DNA of 33,456 nucleotides, from positions 1 through 33,456 of the forward strand of contig SIBH01000010.1 in the NCBI GenBank assembly GCA_009695285.1, written 5' to 3'. Under the pieces are notes generated by a model. The model ran no database searches, was not told where the DNA came from, and saw nothing but the letters and a program-made list of their open reading frames with translations. The translations under genes were made by a program, and so were the position numbers. Positions 7,404 through 15,712 of this stretch are shown here, one piece after another. This DNA is from Pedosphaera sp. (GTDB lineage: Bacteria; Verrucomicrobiota; Verrucomicrobiia; Limisphaerales; SIBH01). Every line of letters begins with the position of its first letter. Position 1 is the first letter of the stretch.

Positions 7404-10400
7404 CTATTCCTCGCCGTTGCCGAACTCCGTCTTCCGCGCCCAGCGCTGTTGCTTCTCCGGCAGGCTCGTGTCCACCTTCACGTAGTAAGTCTCTTCGCCG
7501 AACTGGTTGTCCGCGGCTTCCTGCAACTGGCGCGAGGGCGTGACGAAGAAGCGGTCGTGCGGCTCGATGAAAATCACCTCACCGGTCGGGCGCATGAAGC
7601 AGAGAAACAACGGACACTTGCCCGGATGCGCGGTGACGAGGTCGCGGACGGAATCCAGATTCGCCGGTTGCAAATGCGCGGTGTGCAGGCGCAGGTGGAC
7701 CTGCTTGGTGAATTTCTTCGGTGCGTCCTCCAGCGGCATGATTTCCTGCGGGATAATTTTCAACTCGCCACCCTGTTTGTCTTTGTCGTCACCTTTGTCC
7801 ACCTCACCGATGACCATGACAGCCTTGTTAGGTTCGAGCAATTCGCGGAATTTGTCGTAATTCTCGTTCCAACACATTACCAACGCAGACCCTTCCAAAT
7901 CTTCTAGGGTAAATTTTGCGTATGGCTTTCCGCTCTTTTTGGCAATCATGTGTTGAACCGTCCCGATCATGCCGCCGATGCGCGTCAGGCTGCGATTCGG
8001 CAACTCCGCGAGCTTGGCGGTGTTGGCGAGACAATATTTTTCGAGGATCGGCGCGAATGGGGTGAGCGGATGGCCGGTGACGTAGAAGCCGAGCAGTTCC
8101 TTTTCGTGCGCGAGCAGTTCGTGCTGCGGCCATTCGGGGAGATTGCTGATCGCCTCGGGCATCGGCGGCGCTTTTTCCTCGAGCGCGCCGAAGAGCGAAC
8201 TCTGGCCCTTCTGTTTGTCGGAAAGAATGCTCGCCGCGCGGGCCAGCGTGCGCTCGATCTGCGCGAACAACGTCGCGCGCGTCTGTCCGAAGCCATCGCA
8301 CGCGCCGGTTTTGATGAGCGCTTCAAGAGTCTTGCGACTCACCGTGCGGCCGTCCACGCGTTCGCACAGATCCGAGAGTGAAGTGAACCGTCCGCCCTCG
8401 CTGCGGGCTTTCAGCATTGCTTCCACCGCGACTTCACCCACGCCCTTGATCGCCGCGAGGCCGAAGCGGATGACTTGCTCCGGCGCGCGGGCGTCCCCGC
8501 CCGCGGCATTTCCGGCAGCAGAACTAGCGTTGGAACTTTCCTCGGTCGCCTTTGCATTCGCACCCGCTGCGACCGGGACGGTCACGCGCCGTTCCGCGGG
8601 CGCAAACGTGACCTGGCTCTCGTTCACATCCGGCGCGAGGACCTCGATGCCCATCACGCGCGACTCGGCGATGTATTGCGAAAGTTTCGCGGTGTCGCCC
8701 ATGTCGTTCGTCATCATCGCGCAGAGGAACTCGACGGGATAATTCGCCTTCAAATACGCGGTCTGATACGCGACGATCGCGTAGGCGGCGGCGTGGGATT
8801 TGTTGAAGCCGTAGCCCGCGAACTTTTCCAGCAAATCGAAAATCTGGTTCGCCTTCGCTTTGGGGATGTTGTTCTTCTCGTGGCAGCCCTTCACGAAAAT
8901 GTCACGATGCCGCTGCATGTCCTCGACCTTTTTCTTCCCCATCGCGCGCCGCAACAAATCCGCGCTGCCGAGCGTGTAGCCGCCGAGGACTTGCGCGGCC
9001 TGCATCACCTGCTCCTGATAAATCAAGATGCCGTAGGTTTCCTTCGCGATGGGTTCGAGCAACGGGTGTTCATACTCGACCTTTACCTCGCCGTGGCGGC
9101 GCTTGATGAATTCCGGGATGAGATCCATCGGGCCGGGCCGATACAACGCCACGAGCGCGGTGATGTGTTCGACGCTGGCGATCTGAAACTTGCGGCACAA
9201 GTCGCGCATCCCGCCGGATTCCAATTGGAAAATGCCGAGCGTGTTCGCCTTGTTGAGCAGGTCGTAAGTCTTCGCGTCGTCGAGCGGCAACTGATCCACG
9301 TCCACCGTGATGCCCTTCGTGCGCTTGACCATTTCGCAAGTGTTGCGGATGACCGTGAGCGTCTTCAGCCCGAGGAAATCCATCTTGAGCAAGCCGAGGT
9401 CGCCAACGGGATTCATCGCATACTGCGTGACGATCGCGCCGTCGTCGTCCTTCTTGAGCGGGAGGAGATTCACGAGCGGTTGATCCCCGATGACCACGCC
9501 CGCCGCGTGAACACTGGCGTTGCGCGTGAGGTCTTCGAGGATGAGCGCGGTGTCAATCAGCTCGCGCGTCGTCTCCTCGCTCTCATAGGCCTGCTTGAGA
9601 TCCGACGATTTGAGCGCTTTCTCCAGCGTCATCTTGAGATCGAACGGAATCATCTTCGCCAGCCGGTCGCACTCGTTGTAGCTCAAACCCATCACCCGCC
9701 CCACGTCGCGCACGACCGACTTCGCGCCCATCGTGCCGAAGGTGATGATCTGCGCGACGGAATCGGTGCCGTATTTCTGGCGCACGTATTCGATGACGTC
9801 GGCTCGGCGGTCGTCGGCGAAATCAATGTCAATGTCGGGCGGGTTCACGCGCTCAGGATTCAGGAAGCGCTCGAAGAGCAACCCGTAGCGGATCGGGTCC
9901 ACGTTCGCGATCTCGAGCAGATACGTGACCAGCGACCCGGCGGCGCTGCCGCGCGCGACGCACGCGATGCCTTTGCTGCGACCGTAGCGAATAAAATCCC
10001 CGACGATGAGGAAGTAGGAAATGAAACCGGTTTTCTCGATGACGCCGAGTTCGAGTTTGAGGCGGTCGAGGACGACTTTGATGGCGGCGGCGACGGCGGG
10101 GCTGTCCAAAGAAGTATTCAGTATTCGGTGTTCAGTATTCAGTGTCGCCGCGGTTCCCAAACCGTCCGCACCACTAGACTGAACACCGGACACTGAAGAC
10201 TGAATAGTTCGGTATGTCGGCAACCGCCTTGGATCCTCAATACCCTCGACGATAAACTCCTTCCCCTCCGCCTTCGCGCGGATCGTGTAGCGCGCGAACA
10301 ATCCCTCCGCCAGCCACTGGCGCAAATAACCTTCGCGCGTGAAATGCTCCGGCGGATGAAACACCGGATAGTGCAGCGTCTTGAAATCAAATTCCACGTT

Positions 10401-11237
10401 GCACTTCTCCGCGACTTCGAGCGTGTTCGTCACGGCCTCGGGAATTTCCGTGAAACACGCCTTCATCTCCTCCGCCGAGCGCAGGTAAAACTGTTCCGGC
10501 ACGTAGCCCGCGCTCATACGCTTGGGATCACTCAACAACGACTGCGTGCCGATGCAAACGAGGCAATCGTGCGCGTGCGAGTGGCTTTTCTCGACGTAAT
10601 GCACGTCGTTCGTCGCCACGCATTTCAACCCGAACTCATTCGCCCACGCGATGAGATGCTTGTTCACCTTCACCTGCTCGGGGATGCCGTGGTTCTGGAG
10701 TTCGAGATAAAAATTCTCCGCGCCGAGCGTCTGCTTGAACCAATCCACTGCGTCACGCGCCTTCGGCAACTGGTCCTTCATGATCGCCTCGGGAATCTCG
10801 CTCGCCAGACAACCCGACAGCGCGATCAACCCCTCCTTGTGCGCCGCGAGAATTTCCTTATCAATGCGCGGCTTGTAGTAATAGCCCTCGAGATGCGCCG
10901 CCGTGGTGAGCTTGACGAGATTTTTGTAGCCGGTTTCGTCCTTTGCGAGCAGGACGAGGTGATTGTAAACATCGCGCCCGCCGCTGTTGCCGGTTTTCTT
11001 TTCCAACCGCGAACCCGGCGCGACGTAAACCTCGCAGCCGATGATGGGCTTCACCCCTTTCTCCCGAGCCTCCTTGTAAAAATCCACGACGCCGTGCATC
11101 GCGCCGTGGTCGGTGATGGCGAGCGAAGAAAACTTCAGGTCGTGCGCCTTCTCCACCAACCGATCCAGACGGCACGCGCCATCGAGCAACGAATACTCGG
11201 TGTGCAGGTGTAGATGAACAAAGTCCGCGTGCGACAT
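7404..11237 (-). CDS. dnaE: DNA polymerase III alpha subunit
   Basis: The replicative polymerase catalytic subunit, 1277 aa. The N-terminal PHP domain retains its histidine pattern ('[13 protein letters not shown]', 'ITDHGAMHG'), suggesting a metal-bound site. The catalytic palm aspartates are in '[12 protein letters not shown]' near residue 466. The fingers and tandem HhH region follow ('[18 protein letters not shown]'), then an OB-fold ('[12 protein letters not shown]'). Length is slightly above the usual ~1160-1200 because of two insertions: residues ~343-376 after 'RLPTY', made of heptamer repeats, and an Ala/Gly-rich linker before '[10 protein letters not shown]' containing a palindrome. 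Both keep the frame. It is followed 158 bp later by carB on the same strand and preceded by a toxin-antitoxin pair. TAG stop. Confidence 0.97.
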   Translation of the reverse strand: MSHADFVHLHLHTEYSLLDGACRLDRLVEKAHDLKFSSLAITDHGAMHGVVDFYKEAREKGVKPIIGCEVYVAPGSRLEKKTGNSGGRDVYNHLVLLAKDETGYKNLVKLTTAAHLEGYYYKPRIDKEILAAHKEGLIALSGCLASEIPEAIMKDQLPKARDAVDWFKQTLGAENFYLELQNHGIPEQVKVNKHLIAWANEFGLKCVATNDVHYVEKSHSHAHDCLVCIGTQSLLSDPKRMSAGYVPEQFYLRSAEEMKACFTEIPEAVTNTLEVAEKCNVEFDFKTLHYPVFHPPEHFTREGYLRQWLAEGLFARYTIRAKAEGKEFIVEGIEDPRRLPTYRTIQSSVSGVQSSGADGLGTAATLNTEHRILNTSLDSPAVAAAIKVVLDRLKLELGVIEKTGFISYFLIVGDFIRYGRSKGIACVARGSAAGSLVTYLLEIANVDPIRYGLLFERFLNPERVNPPDIDIDFADDRRADVIEYVRQKYGTDSVAQIITFGTMGAKSVVRDVGRVMGLSYNECDRLAKMIPFDLKMTLEKALKSSDLKQAYESEETTRELIDTALILEDLTRNASVHAAGVVIGDQPLVNLLPLKKDDDGAIVTQYAMNPVGDLGLLKMDFLGLKTLTVIRNTCEMVKRTKGITVDVDQLPLDDAKTYDLLNKANTLGIFQLESGGMRDLCRKFQIASVEHITALVALYRPGPMDLIPEFIKRRHGEVKVEYEHPLLEPIAKETYGILIYQEQVMQAAQVLGGYTLGSADLLRRAMGKKKVEDMQRHRDIFVKGCHEKNNIPKAKANQIFDLLEKFAGYGFNKSHAAAYAIVAYQTAYLKANYPVEFLCAMMTNDMGDTAKLSQYIAESRVMGIEVLAPDVNESQVTFAPAERRVTVPVAAGANAKATEESSNASSAAGNAAGGDARAPEQVIRFGLAAIKGVGEVAVEAMLKARSEGGRFTSLSDLCERVDGRTVSRKTLEALIKTGACDGFGQTRATLFAQIERTLARAASILSDKQKGQSSLFGALEEKAPPMPEAISNLPEWPQHELLAHEKELLGFYVTGHPLTPFAPILEKYCLANTAKLAELPNRSLTRIGGMIGTVQHMIAKKSGKPYAKFTLEDLEGSALVMCWNENYDKFRELLEPNKAVMVIGEVDKGDDKDKQGGELKIIPQEIMPLEDAPKKFTKQVHLRLHTAHLQPANLDSVRDLVTAHPGKCPLFLCFMRPTGEVIFIEPHDRFFVTPSRQLQEAADNQFGEETYYVKVDTSLPEKQQRWARKTEFGNGEE
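8486..8505. repeat. REP-like palindrome inside dnaE
   Basis: A perfect inverted repeat CGCGGGCG / CGCCCGCG with a 4-base loop, encoding 'GGDARAP' within an Ala/Ser/Gly-rich linker of about 38 residues ('[15 protein letters not shown]') that other DnaE proteins lack at this point, by memory. It is likely an in-frame insertion of a dispersed palindrome. Confidence 0.55.
10113..10208. repeat. In-frame element with inverted heptamer arms inside dnaE
   Basis: Left arm: agtattc, agtattc, ggtgttc, agtattc, agtg. Right arm: ctagact, gaacacc, ggacact, gaagact, gaatagt. The right arm is made of the reverse complements of left-arm-type units. About 29 bp of spacer separates the arms. The element is 96 bp (32 codons), so it keeps the DnaE frame. 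It encodes a low-complexity loop after 'RLPTY'. Confidence 0.93.
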
Positions 11238-11284
11238 CGCGACAACTTACCCCGCAGCGCGAACGCCGCGCAAGGAAGGGATGT

Positions 11285-11587
11285 TCACTTCCGCAAACTC
11301 GCGAGCCGGCGGCGAATGAAGGCGGGGTCCTGCCGGCAGTCGAGGACGGCCCAGACGCGGCTGGTCTGACCCTCAAGGTCGTAATACGCGGCGTAAGGGA
11401 ACCGTTTTGAAAGCAGCCGATAATAGCCGAACACCTTGAGGTGAATTCCAGCGTAGAGCTGGAGCGAGTCAAGGTCCGAGAACAAAGATTCTTGGAAATA
11501 ATTTCCCAACCCCTCGCGTTGCCGCTCGTAAAAATCAAATCCATCAGCGAGGTCGTCCCGGGCGGACGGCAGGATGGCGATTTTCAT
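11285..11587 (-). CDS. RelE/ParE-type toxin
   Basis: A small basic protein of 100 aa with the RelE/ParE fold signature: 'ILPSARDDLADGFDFYE' at the N-terminus and 'VFGYYRLLSKRFPYAAYY' in the central strands. Members act as gyrase poisons or ribosome-dependent RNases; which applies here cannot be told. The start is the ATG overlapping the antitoxin stop as ATGA. The longer start in the track lies within the antitoxin gene. It is the second gene of a toxin-antitoxin pair, 47 bp upstream of dnaE on the same strand. Confidence 0.88.
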   Translation of the reverse strand: MKIAILPSARDDLADGFDFYERQREGLGNYFQESLFSDLDSLQLYAGIHLKVFGYYRLLSKRFPYAAYYDLEGQTSRVWAVLDCRQDPAFIRRRLASLRK

Positions 11588-11802
11588 TGCGACTCTTCGC
11601 GCAACTGCTTCTTGGCCTCGTCCCAATCCATGAAGGTTTCCTTGCCTGATTTCACGGCCTCCGCCCGCTCGTGCAGCACGTCACCATGCCACCCGGGCGA
11701 CTCGACCTGCGATTCCTCGCGGCTGAGGTCGGCCCAGAGTTCTTCCATGGCCCGGAGTTTTTCCTCCCGGGTCATCCGGTTCAGCGGCAAGCTGGCTTGC
11801 AT
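11584..11802 (-). CDS. Addiction module antitoxin component
   Basis: A 72-aa acidic protein with 'MTREEKLRAMEELWADL' near the N-terminus and 'DWDEAKKQLREESQ' at the C-terminus, the pattern of the short addiction-module component family paired with ParE-like toxins. It should neutralise the toxin encoded by the overlapping downstream gene and probably autoregulates the pair. The ATG at 11802 is preferred over the TTG at 11814 used in the track. There is no clear Shine-Dalgarno. It lies 85 bp downstream of an ABC permease on the same strand. Confidence 0.85.
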   Translation of the reverse strand: MQASLPLNRMTREEKLRAMEELWADLSREESQVESPGWHGDVLHERAEAVKSGKETFMDWDEAKKQLREESQ

Positions 11803-11887
11803 GGTGCGGCTCAATTAACGCCGGTTGTCGGAAACTTGCAAGCGCAACTTCCCGTGGTGAAGGCTCGTTGTGCCAGGCCGGGCGCAA

Positions 11888-12898
11888 CTATTTCGCTGCG
11901 GCCGATGAAGCGCTTTGTTTCGCCCGTGCGGCGAAAAGTTTCGGCAACAGTCCGCCCGCCAGCGCGAGCAGCAACAGCGCGCCGGTCAACATGCCGGAGA
12001 GTTCGCTCGCCGTGTTCATGATCGCCGGGACGCGGGACAGGCCGTTGCTCAACACCGCGATGGCCGCCACCCCGAGCAACGTTCCATGCACCGAACCGAC
12101 TCCGCCAAAAATGCTCGTGCCGCCGAGTACCACCGCCGTGATGGCGAACAGTTCGTAGCCGAAACCCGCGTCGGCCTTCGCGGTGCCGAAGCGCGCGGTG
12201 TAGGTGAGCGCCGCCGCCGCTGCGATCACGCCCGCAAGCACGTAGGCGAACGCAATCCGCCGCTCGACCGGAATTCCGGCGTAGCGCGCTCCCTCCGGCG
12301 CGAAGCCGATGGCGCGGAACGACCGGCCGAATGTCGTCCGATGCACCAGCAACCACACCGCGACGATGACGAACAAAAGAATCCACGCCTGCGTCGGCAA
12401 ACCCGCGACCCGGCCCGTGCCGAGAAAAAGGAATGACGGCGGGAAATTCGTGAACGCGTCCGTGCCCTGTGTGATGGCTTCGGCCAGTCCGCGAAAGAGC
12501 GACATCGTTCCGAGCGTGACGATGAGCGGCGGCAGTCGCAACCGCGTGATGAGCGCGGCGTTGACTCCGCCGCAAGCCGCGCCGATAACGAGCGTGCAAA
12601 TGCCCGCGAGCCACGGCGGCAGTCCGGCATCCCGCCAGAGTTTGCCGAACAGCACCGCGCACAGTCCGAGCATCGAGCCGACCGACAAATCAATTCCGCC
12701 GGTCAAAATGATCGGCGTCATCACCAGCGCGAGCAATCCGATCTCGACCGAGTGCCGCACGATGTTGAAGCCGTTGTCCAGCGTGCCGAAACGTCGCCCC
12801 GCCGCGTTGAAGTAGAGCACCTCCGCGATCAGCAGCAGCACGAGAATCGTTTCGTGCCGGAGCAGAATGCTTTTGAATCCGCGTTTATCGGTGTTCAT
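11888..12898 (-). CDS. Sugar ABC transporter permease (RbsC/RhaQ-like)
   Basis: An inner-membrane permease of 336 aa from the BPD_transp_2 family. Hydrophobic segments run throughout. The family motif 'LTGGIDLSVGSMLGLCAV' occurs near residue 65, and 'AITAVVLGGTSIFGGVGSV' near residue 255. It forms the channel with the second permease and the ATPase of the same operon. Two distinct permeases resemble rhamnose- or autoinducer-2-type importers, but the substrate cannot be assigned. Its ATG and the upstream gene's stop both lie inside a heptamer-periodic repeat, with no Shine-Dalgarno, so the start is provisional. No binding protein is seen nearby. Confidence 0.9.
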   Translation of the reverse strand: MNTDKRGFKSILLRHETILVLLLIAEVLYFNAAGRRFGTLDNGFNIVRHSVEIGLLALVMTPIILTGGIDLSVGSMLGLCAVLFGKLWRDAGLPPWLAGICTLVIGAACGGVNAALITRLRLPPLIVTLGTMSLFRGLAEAITQGTDAFTNFPPSFLFLGTGRVAGLPTQAWILLFVIVAVWLLVHRTTFGRSFRAIGFAPEGARYAGIPVERRIAFAYVLAGVIAAAAALTYTARFGTAKADAGFGYELFAITAVVLGGTSIFGGVGSVHGTLLGVAAIAVLSNGLSRVPAIMNTASELSGMLTGALLLLALAGGLLPKLFAARAKQSASSAAAK

Positions 12899-12910
12899 CC
12901 GTGGTTAATT
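12876..12910. repeat. Single heptamer-periodic arm at the permease-permease junction
   Basis: Five units: aatccgc, gtttatc, ggtgttc, atccgtg, gttaatt. The arm contains the stop codon of one permease and the start codon of the next. No inverted partner is seen nearby. Confidence 0.75.
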
Positions 12911-13834
12911 CCGCTTCTTTCGATTGCGCACACCATCCGCCACGACTGCGAGCAGGATGATCGCGCCTTGAATCGCTTTTTCCCAATACGGTTTCACGCC
13001 GGCATACGTCAGCGCCGGACTGATGCACGCGAGCAACAACAACCCGGCGAGTACGCCCCAGAGATTGCCGCGCCCGCCGCTCACCGCCACGCCACCGACG
13101 ACGGCGGCGGCGATGGCTTCCAGTTCGAGTCCGCGTCCACCGTTCGGATCGGCCTGCGGCGATTGCACCATGTTCATCACGGCGGCGAGACCGCACAACG
13201 CGCCCATGAAAACAAAAACCCAGAACGTCGTGAGTTGCGGGCGAATGCCCGCCAGCCGCGCGGCCTCAGAGTCCGAGCCAACGGCGTAAATGAATCGCCC
13301 GGCGGCGAGGTGTTTCGTGCCGAACGCGAGCAGCACGAGCAACGCAAGCGCTATGCCGCAGACCGTGAATTGCCCCGCGGTCATCGGCAGCCCGAACCAT
13401 TGCGCGCCGGGTGGCAGATTGATCAACACGCCTTGCTGGCTCAACAGCAGCGCGTAACGCATCGTCACCATCGTCGCCAGCGTGACGACGATGCTCTGGA
13501 GTTTCAGGCCGGCGACGAGCAATCCGTTGAGCGCGCCGCCCAACGCGCCAACGCCGAGTGAGGCGAGAATCGCGACAGGCAAAGGCAATTTCGCCGCCGC
13601 GACCAATCCGGCGCAAGTGGTGCAAACCGCGAACAGCGAGCCGATGGAAATGTCAATCTGCCGCGAGATGATGACCAGCGCGACGCCGCACGCGAGCACG
13701 AGCTTCGGCGCGGCGGCGGTCAGGCGCGAGAGCAACGGCTGCGCGTCGAAAAAATTCGGCGCGAACAGCGCGAGCAACAGCAACAGCACGCCGAGCGCGC
13801 AAGCGACGGAAAGTTCGCGGAAATGGCGTTTCAT
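12905..13834 (-). CDS. Sugar ABC transporter permease (RbsC/RhaP-like)
   Basis: The second permease of the importer, about 309 aa, of the same BPD_transp_2 family. It has 'ISRQIDISIGSLFAVCTT' near residue 60 and 'AAAVVGGVAVSGGRGNLWG' near residue 240, equivalent to the paired motifs in its neighbour. The start is the ATG at 13834 ('MKRHFRELS'). The longer ORF in the track runs into a repeat element, whose translation gives 'GAWNLELS'. It lies 142 bp downstream of the ATPase gene; that gap is filled by a heptamer repeat element. Six base pairs separate its stop from the next start. Confidence 0.9.
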   Translation of the reverse strand: MKRHFRELSVACALGVLLLLLALFAPNFFDAQPLLSRLTAAAPKLVLACGVALVIISRQIDISIGSLFAVCTTCAGLVAAAKLPLPVAILASLGVGALGGALNGLLVAGLKLQSIVVTLATMVTMRYALLLSQQGVLINLPPGAQWFGLPMTAGQFTVCGIALALLVLLAFGTKHLAAGRFIYAVGSDSEAARLAGIRPQLTTFWVFVFMGALCGLAAVMNMVQSPQADPNGGRGLELEAIAAAVVGGVAVSGGRGNLWGVLAGLLLLACISPALTYAGVKPYWEKAIQGAIILLAVVADGVRNRKKRN

Positions 13835-13835
13835 T

Positions 13836-13982
13836 CTTGAAAGCTCCAAATTCCAAGCTCCAACATCCAGAGAAGCACCAGGTTCCAAATTCCAAACAGA
13901 ACTTCGTTGCGCACCGGCTTTGCGAGCTTGGTGATTGAAGTTTCTCTGGAGCTTGGATGTTGGTGCTTGGAGCTTTTCATTT
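13836..13982. repeat. Inverted-arm heptamer element between ATPase and permease genes
   Basis: Left arm from 13841: aagctcc, aaattcc, aagctcc, aacatcc, agagaag, caccagg, ttccaaa, ttccaaa. Right arm from 13941: tttctct, ggagctt, ggatgtt, ggtgctt, ggagctt, ttcattt. The right-arm units are reverse complements of left-arm types. About 44 bp separates the arms. The element fills the whole gap and includes the ATPase stop codon. Confidence 0.95.
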
Positions 13983-15467
13983 TGTCTGTCCCAACGCCGC
14001 CGCCATCACATCGTGCGCGTCACTCTTGCCTGACAACATGGCGGTGATCGTGCCGCCGCGCATAACGGCGATGCGGTCGCTCATGCCGAGAATTTCCGGC
14101 AGGTCGCTTGAAATCATCAGCACCCCGAGGCCGGCCTTCGCAAGCTGGCGGATGATTTTGTGGATTTCGCTTTTCGCGCCGACGTCCACGCCTTGCGTCG
14201 GCTCGTCGAGAATGAGGAGCTTCGGTTTCGTCGCGAGCCAACGGGCGAGGGAAACTTTTTGTTGATTGCCGCCGCTGAGTGAATTGCCCGGCGCTTCCGG
14301 GCCGTAAGCCTTCACGCCGAGGTCGCGGATGAAATCCAACGCGAGCTGTTGCTCCGCGCCGAAGCGCAACCACGCGCCGGGAAAAATCCGCGGATGGATC
14401 GCCATCGTCATGTTCGCGGCGATGGGCATTTCGAGAATGACGCCGTGGCGACGGCGATCCTCCGGCACGTAAGCGATACCGTGCGCAACCGCTTCCTGCG
14501 GAGAAGAAATCGTGACCGGCTCGCCATTCAAAAAGATTTCCCCGGCGTCGGCGGGCGTGATGCCGAAAAGAATCCGCGCCAATTCTGTCCGACCCGCGCC
14601 GACAAGACCGGAGAGGCCGACGACTTCACCGGCGCGAACTTCGAGGTTCACCTCGCGCACACCGCCCGCGACGCAGCCGAGATTCTTCAATGCGAGCACC
14701 CGACTGCCCGGTTCACTCTCGGCGGGCGGATAAATCTGAGAGACCTCACGGCCGACCATGAGCTTGATGAGGGAAGCTTCGTTCATTTCGCTCACGGCAC
14801 TTGTTCCAACGCTTTCGCCATCGCGCAACACGGTCACACGGTCGGCGAGCTGGGAAATTTCTTCAAGGCGGTGCGTGATGTAAATCACGCCCACGCCGCT
14901 CGCGCGCAAATCCTTTACCACGGCGAACAGAAGATGCTGCTCCTTCTGCGTGAGCGACGCGGTCGGCTCGTCCATGATGACGATGCGCGCGCCCGCGCCG
15001 AGCGCGCAAGCGATTTCGACTAGTTGCTGCTCGGGCATCGAGAGCGCGCGCACTTCGGCGTCCGGCGAGATGTCCGCGCCGATCTGGTGAAGAAGTTTCG
15101 CCGCGCGCTCGCGACGCGTCGGCCAGTCCACGCGGCGGGTCGGCGACGCGGGTTCGAGCCGCAACGCGATGTTCTCGGCCACGGTGAGATCGGGGAACAA
15201 CGCGGGCTGCTGGTAAATGCACGCGACGCCGAGCTTGTGCGCGGCGGCGGGTGTGAGGTGGCGCACGGGTTGCCCGCCGATCTCTATCGTCCCGCCATCC
15301 GGCTGGTGCGCGCCGGTGATGACCTTGATGAGCGTGGACTTGCCGGCGCCGTTTTCGCCGAGCAGCGCGTGGACTTCACCGCCGTGCAGATCGAACGACA
15401 CGCCCTTGAGCGCGCGCACCGCGCCGAAGGATTTGGTGACCGCTGAAAGTTGGAGCAAAGTTTTCAA
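13977..15467 (-). CDS. Sugar ABC transporter ATP-binding protein (RbsA-like, two ATPase domains)
   Basis: The cytoplasmic ATPase of a monosaccharide importer, 496 aa. Domain 1 has Walker A 'GENGAGKSTLIKV' (~residue 37), a signature-like 'LSMPEQQLVEIA' and Walker B 'IVIMDEPTAS'. Domain 2 has the degenerate 'LVGAGRTELARILFG' usual in this family, signature 'LSGGNQQKVSLARWL' and Walker B 'LLILDEPTQGVDVG'. It is first in the operon, followed by two permeases. The start is a TTG embedded in a heptamer-type repeat with no Shine-Dalgarno, so it is provisional, although residues directly after it ('TLLQLSAVTKSFGAV') match the family N-terminus. The stop codon also lies in a repeat. Confidence 0.94.
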   Translation of the reverse strand: MKTLLQLSAVTKSFGAVRALKGVSFDLHGGEVHALLGENGAGKSTLIKVITGAHQPDGGTIEIGGQPVRHLTPAAAHKLGVACIYQQPALFPDLTVAENIALRLEPASPTRRVDWPTRRERAAKLLHQIGADISPDAEVRALSMPEQQLVEIACALGAGARIVIMDEPTASLTQKEQHLLFAVVKDLRASGVGVIYITHRLEEISQLADRVTVLRDGESVGTSAVSEMNEASLIKLMVGREVSQIYPPAESEPGSRVLALKNLGCVAGGVREVNLEVRAGEVVGLSGLVGAGRTELARILFGITPADAGEIFLNGEPVTISSPQEAVAHGIAYVPEDRRRHGVILEMPIAANMTMAIHPRIFPGAWLRFGAEQQLALDFIRDLGVKAYGPEAPGNSLSGGNQQKVSLARWLATKPKLLILDEPTQGVDVGAKSEIHKIIRQLAKAGLGVLMISSDLPEILGMSDRIAVMRGGTITAMLSGKSDAHDVMAAALGQTK

Positions 15468-15541
15468 ACCGCTAATCCGCGCTGATCTTCGCTAATTGTT
15501 CTGAGGCCTCAGCGCCGATTAGCGAAGATTAGCGGTTCAAG
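15464..15541. repeat. Inverted-arm heptamer element upstream of the ABC operon
   Basis: The left arm contains units such as aaccgct, aatccgc, gctgatc and ttcgcta. The right arm reads back as aaccgct, aatcttc, gctaatc, ggcgctg. The centre is the palindrome GAGGCCTC. The element spans the only gap between tRNA-His and the ATPase gene and supplies the putative TTG start. Confidence 0.85.
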
Positions 15542-15558
15542 TTCCAGGAATTCGGAAA

Positions 15559-15634
15559 TGGGGTGGCCGACGGGATTCGAACCCGCAACAACAAGCTCCA
15601 CAAGCTTGGACTCTACCATTGAGCTACGACCACC
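15559..15634 (-). tRNA. tRNA-His (GTG anticodon)
   Basis: On the minus strand a full cloverleaf can be drawn. The acceptor stem GTGGTCG pairs with CGGCCAC, with the extra 5' G (G-1) opposite discriminator C73 that is diagnostic of tRNA-His. The D arm is 'GTAGCTCAATGGTAGAG', the anticodon stem CAAGC/GCTTG holds loop TTGTGGA (anticodon GTG), and the T loop is GGGTTCGAATCCC. The CCA end is encoded. It lies between the ABC operon and the glycan locus, and could be an integration site, although no integrase or second attachment copy is seen. Confidence 0.97.
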
Positions 15635-15712
15635 AACCCGGCTGAAAGATTAGGTTTTCGCGCGCGGCGAGTCAAGTTCGCGGCTTGACGGTCGCGAACG
15701 GCGGAGACGAAG

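Noticed and set aside
8475-10196. 573-aa plus-strand ORF opposite dnaE
   Set aside because: An antisense shadow frame with biased composition. DnaE motifs run the whole length on the other strand.
10113-10208. CRISPR array
   Set aside because: The repeats are 7-bp units without unique spacers of constant length, and no cas genes are present.
15559-15634. tRNA-His as an integration site for the glycan locus
   Set aside because: No second copy of the tRNA 3' end and no integrase are seen in the window, so it is only a possibility.
15660-15712. Terminator hairpin GTCAAG/CTTGAC downstream of the carbamoyltransferase
   Set aside because: The stem is only 6 bp and no T-tract follows on the minus strand.
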